From assembly GCA_024640465.1 (NCBI GenBank), contig JAHEEX010000013.1, forward strand, positions 1 through 34,677: a stretch of 34,677 bases of DNA, in the 5' to 3' direction. Shown in pieces: positions 32,851-34,677 of this stretch. The DNA comes from Sphingobacteriales bacterium (lineage in GTDB: Bacteria; Bacteroidota; Bacteroidia; Chitinophagales; Chitinophagaceae). The notes beneath the pieces are model-generated. The model was given only the letters and a program-made list of their open reading frames with translations. It did not search any database and had not been told where the DNA came from. The first letter of the stretch is position 1; the number at the start of each line of letters is the position of its first letter. A program made the position numbers and the translations under genes.

Positions 32851-33273
32851 TTAAGCTTTGCAGTTCTTACAGATTCCATTCACTACCATATTGATCTGGT
32901 TAGCATGGTATCCTTCGGGCAGGTTTATGGTTGGTACATGTATTTCGTCCATACAGGTAATAGCTCCACAAATTTCACAAACAAAATGTATATGGTTATC
33001 ATGATGATGGCCTTCTGCACAATCTTCTTTGCACAAAGCGTATTTAATAGAATTATCAGTAGTAGGAATTGTATGTATGATCCCCTTTTCCATAAAGGTC
33101 TGCAGTGTACGGTACACCGTTACCCTGTCGTACCGCTCAGACGTTTTTTCCTCCACATCATGATGTGCCAGGGCCGATCCGGCCTGGATAAAAATTTCCA
33201 GGATCTTGCGCCTGCTATCCGTTACGCTAAGCTGGCTTTTACGCAATAATTGTATAATCTGTTCTTCCACCAT
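32851..33273 (-). CDS. Fur-family metalloregulator
   Basis: A 140-residue Fur/Zur/PerR-type repressor from the ATG at 33273 (MVEEQIIQLLRKSQLSV); the open frame upstream overlaps little and lacks family content. The winged-helix DNA-binding half contains VTDSRRKILEIF and RYDRVTVYRTLQTFMEKGIIH; the dimerisation half has the histidine-rich HHHDNHIHFVCEICGAITCMDE, which supplies metal ligands, and two Cys pairs (CEIC near the middle and CKNC at the C-terminus) that form the structural zinc site. The rest of the binding set points to zinc or iron sensing, but sequence alone does not settle which. It follows the SCO gene by 22 bp on the same strand, implying one transcript. Confidence 0.92.
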   Translation of the reverse strand: MVEEQIIQLLRKSQLSVTDSRRKILEIFIQAGSALAHHDVEEKTSERYDRVTVYRTLQTFMEKGIIHTIPTTDNSIKYALCKEDCAEGHHHDNHIHFVCEICGAITCMDEIHVPTINLPEGYHANQINMVVNGICKNCKA

Positions 33274-33295
33274 ATGAGATTTAAAGGCGTAGCGA

Positions 33296-33904
33296 TTATT
33301 TATCCTTAAGCAAAAGACGCGTATCAACTATCAACTGTTGTATTTCTTCCTGTTTCAATCCATCATAAATTCCCCTCACCTGCCCGTTTCGATCAACTAA
33401 AGCAAAAAACTGGGTATGGATAAACTGATCAGAAATATTCTTACTGCTGTTCTCCTGGTTATCCAGCAAATAACTTTCCCGTGCTGTTTTATATAAACTT
33501 TCCTTGGTGCCTGTAAGGAACCACCAGTTTTGAATGGATGCGCCCATAGAATCTGCATAGTGTTGCAACCTGGCTACAGAATCAGTTTCAGGATCAACCG
33601 TATGAGACAGGATCATAAAATCAGGTTCTTTCTTTAATTCCTCATAAACCGCCTTCATATTCTTGTTCATCTTAGGGCAAATTCCTTTACAGGTTGTAAA
33701 GAAATATTCTGCGATATATACCTTCCCGGACACATTCTTCCCTGATATCATCTGTCTATCCTGCCGCTGGAAGGTAAATGGCCGGACAGTACTTAAAACT
33801 GGCAGCTTTTCTTTGGCAAAATCGGTCGTTGCCATGAGGGCGATATAAAACCCCGCCAATAAAAAACCAAAGGTTCCAAGGTACAACCAAGCCTTTTTTG
33901 TCAT
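33296..33904 (-). CDS. SCO1/SenC-like copper-binding thioredoxin-fold protein
   Basis: A 202-residue protein with an N-terminal membrane anchor or uncleaved signal (residues 6 to about 25) and a periplasmic thioredoxin fold. SCO family features: Y-F-F-T-T-C-K-G-I-C-P, with C72 and C76 as the Cys-x3-Cys pair, LSHTVDPETDSVARLQHYADSMGA in the middle, and H163 in SDQFIHTQFFALVDRNG as the third copper ligand. All three ligands are present, so copper binding is likely. SCO proteins serve cytochrome oxidase copper-site assembly or thiol redox balance. It heads a minus-strand unit with the Fur-family gene and diverges from the MerC gene. A TAAATTTG box (33930 down to 33923) lies 19 bp before its ATG. 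Confidence 0.92.
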   Translation of the reverse strand: MTKKAWLYLGTFGFLLAGFYIALMATTDFAKEKLPVLSTVRPFTFQRQDRQMISGKNVSGKVYIAEYFFTTCKGICPKMNKNMKAVYEELKKEPDFMILSHTVDPETDSVARLQHYADSMGASIQNWWFLTGTKESLYKTARESYLLDNQENSSKNISDQFIHTQFFALVDRNGQVRGIYDGLKQEEIQQLIVDTRLLLKDK

Positions 33905-33922
33905 AATGAATCAATCTGTTTA

Positions 33923-33930
33923 CAAATTTA
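33923..33930 (-). promoter_or_regulatory. -7 box of the SCO-Fur transcript
   Basis: TAAATTTG on the minus strand matches TAnnTTTG exactly and ends 19 bp before the SCO start. About 20 nt further upstream is TTTAG, an imperfect -33. The inverted repeat at 33968-33986 lies upstream of it, within reach of a regulator. Confidence 0.5.
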
Positions 33931-33966
33931 CATAGCCTGAAGCAGTATAACTAAATTCTTAGCCAA

Positions 33967-33999
33967 TTTTGCAACTTTGTTGCAAATGATATATCTTTG
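33967..33999 (+). promoter_or_regulatory. Promoter of the MerC-domain gene
   Basis: TTTTG at 33967-33971, a 20-nt spacer and TATCTTTG at 33992-33999 form a consensus Bacteroidota promoter. The predicted transcript start is near 34005, about 11 nt before the ATG at 34016. The spacer holds a perfect inverted repeat. Confidence 0.7.
33968..33986. promoter_or_regulatory. Perfect inverted repeat, candidate Fur/Zur-type operator
   Basis: TTTGCAAC, spacer TTT, GTTGCAAA: 8-3-8, every arm base paired. It overlaps the -33 box and fills the spacer of the MerC promoter, so a bound dimer would block RNA polymerase. A 19-bp dyad of this shape is typical for Fur-family sites, and a Fur-family gene lies 700 bp away in the divergent transcript. 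Binding by that protein is inferred, not shown. Confidence 0.6.
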
Positions 34000-34015
34000 C
34001 CCCTCAATTTCAGGA

Positions 34016-34405
34016 ATGTTCAGGATAAATTATGATGCTTTAGGAATTGCGGCTTCGGTTGCCTGTGCGATCCATTGTGCGGTTTTACCTTTGATTCTAA
34101 CCAGCCTGCCTATTTTTGGAACGAATATTATCGACCATCGTGGGTTTGAATACATGATGATTTTACTGGCAATGGGAATTGGCTTTTATTCTCTTTGGCA
34201 TGGATATAAAAAACACCACCATAGCCCGATGCCGGCAATGATTTTCAGCTTCGGAATCATCCTCCTTTTTTTAAAGCAGGTTTATCATGAGCAACAACTA
34301 ATCTTTCTGGTACCTGCCGTGATGTCAATTGTTGCAGCTCACTTGTTGAACTACAGGCTTTGCCGAAAAGCAAATCATTGTCATGCCAACGACTGCAGCC
34401 ATTAG
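34016..34405 (+). CDS. MerC-domain membrane protein
   Basis: A 129-residue membrane protein from the ATG at 34016 (MFRINYDALGIAASV); the frame is open 13 codons further upstream, but those contain the promoter boxes. Four hydrophobic helices are visible. The first helix has CAIHCAVLPLIL with Cys and His in a Cys-x2-His-Cys arrangement, the metal site of the MerC family; two helices later the loop HGYKKHHHSPMP is His-rich, and the tail HCHANDCSH holds further Cys and His. MerC proteins were described for mercury uptake, but with the promoter's Fur-type operator and no mer genes nearby, a zinc or other essential-metal role is more plausible. It diverges from the SCO-Fur transcript. Confidence 0.85.
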   Translation: MFRINYDALGIAASVACAIHCAVLPLILTSLPIFGTNIIDHRGFEYMMILLAMGIGFYSLWHGYKKHHHSPMPAMIFSFGIILLFLKQVYHEQQLIFLVPAVMSIVAAHLLNYRLCRKANHCHANDCSH

Positions 34406-34494
34406 TAATTTTCTTCCCTTCTTTTTACCCGAGGTATAAAATATTCCTTCCATTGTTTGTACAACTCAGAAAAAATTACTGTTTTCCGTATATC

Positions 34495-34677
34495 CTACCG
34501 TATTAATGAAACACTGCCTTTTTTGAAAAGTCGCTTTCCCTGGCCGTTGATCATATCCACCTGGTATACATAAACACCCGGAGGTTGCAATACCCCTCTT
34601 ATAGTTCCATCCCAGCCTTTTTGAATATCCGAAGTACGGAAAATCAATTCCCCGAAACGATTATAAATATTGAAATT
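34495..34677 (-). CDS. C-terminus of a T9SS-secreted protein, type-B sorting domain (partial)
   Basis: The last 60 codons and TAG stop of a gene that continues past the right edge; no start is in the window. The sequence reads FNIYNRFGELIF near the window edge, then QKGWDGTIRG, PPGVYVYQVD and finally KRLFKKGSVSLIR at the stop. This is the gliding-motility-associated C-terminal (type B) sorting domain that sends large surface or secreted proteins through the type IX secretion system of Bacteroidota. The N-terminal function of the protein cannot be known from here. Its stop lies about 90 bp from the MerC stop, convergently, without an obvious terminator. Confidence 0.85.
   Translation of the reverse strand, partial: NFNIYNRFGELIFRTSDIQKGWDGTIRGVLQPPGVYVYQVDMINGQGKRLFKKGSVSLIR

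Noticed and set aside
1-34677. Phage, insertion sequence, CRISPR or integrative-element signatures
   Set aside because: No transposase, integrase, phage structural gene, CRISPR-type direct repeat array or att-like duplication was found; the gene content is ordinary chromosomal.

Overview
The window is chromosomal DNA of a Bacteroidota bacterium, most likely a member of the Chitinophagaceae or a close relative. This rests on several things: a TonB/carboxypeptidase-D-regulatory outer-membrane beta-barrel protein, the C-terminus of a type-B T9SS sorting domain at the right edge, DUF5606/DUF1761/DUF6265 proteins, a large BNR/VPS10-like secreted protein, and promoters of the Bacteroidota type (TTTG, about 20 nt, TAnnTTTG). 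The base composition is AT-leaning and even, and no phage, insertion sequence, CRISPR array, rRNA or tRNA was seen.

Layout. 1-2.1 kb holds the 3' end of a nitroreductase, then a CDP-alcohol phosphatidyltransferase, a DUF2784 membrane protein and a coiled-coil hypothetical on the minus strand. 2.2-5.9 kb is a tight minus-strand 5-oxoprolinase operon, pxpB-pxpC-pxpA-NRAMP-like transporter, with ATGA overlaps. The NRAMP-like protein lacks the metal-binding motif, which suggests it carries 5-oxoproline or another organic substrate. 6.0-7.3 kb has a 48-codon minus-strand ORF with its own terminator, a small secreted protein and a dispersed inverted repeat. 7.3-16.3 kb is plus-strand: outer-membrane protein, orphan ParA, esterase, DNA polymerase I, acyltransferase and sterol-desaturase-like hydroxylase, separated by small repeats and hairpins. 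16.3-20.6 kb has a Tat-exported PIG-L deacetylase divergent from a secreted sulfatase, then a DsbA-like thioredoxin-fold protein and a secreted amidohydrolase. 20.9-27.6 kb has an ornithine cyclodeaminase/mu-crystallin homologue, a small membrane protein, an 1100-residue BNR-repeat protein and a class-C beta-lactamase-like serine hydrolase.

27.6-29.9 kb is a five-gene minus-strand run (DUF1761, two VOC proteins, DUF6265, SRPBCC) of small cytosolic, membrane and exported proteins. 30.2-32.6 kb has DUF5606 and an M3 oligoendopeptidase. 32.65-32.78 kb has a promoter and a terminator 55 bp apart with no plausible gene between them, a good small-RNA candidate. 32.8-34.4 kb is a metal-related locus: SCO-like protein and a Fur-family regulator on the minus strand, divergent from a MerC-domain membrane protein. 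The MerC promoter contains a perfect 8-3-8 inverted repeat between its -33 and -7 boxes, placed as a repressor operator would be. The window ends inside a T9SS-secreted protein.

The strongest points for a second look are the SCO/Fur/MerC locus with its operator, the candidate ncRNA, the NRAMP-like protein without metal ligands, and the intergenic repeats (inverted heptamer arrays next to the orphan ParA, and twin identical-stem hairpins). All functional calls are from reading sequence motifs; no database search was run.
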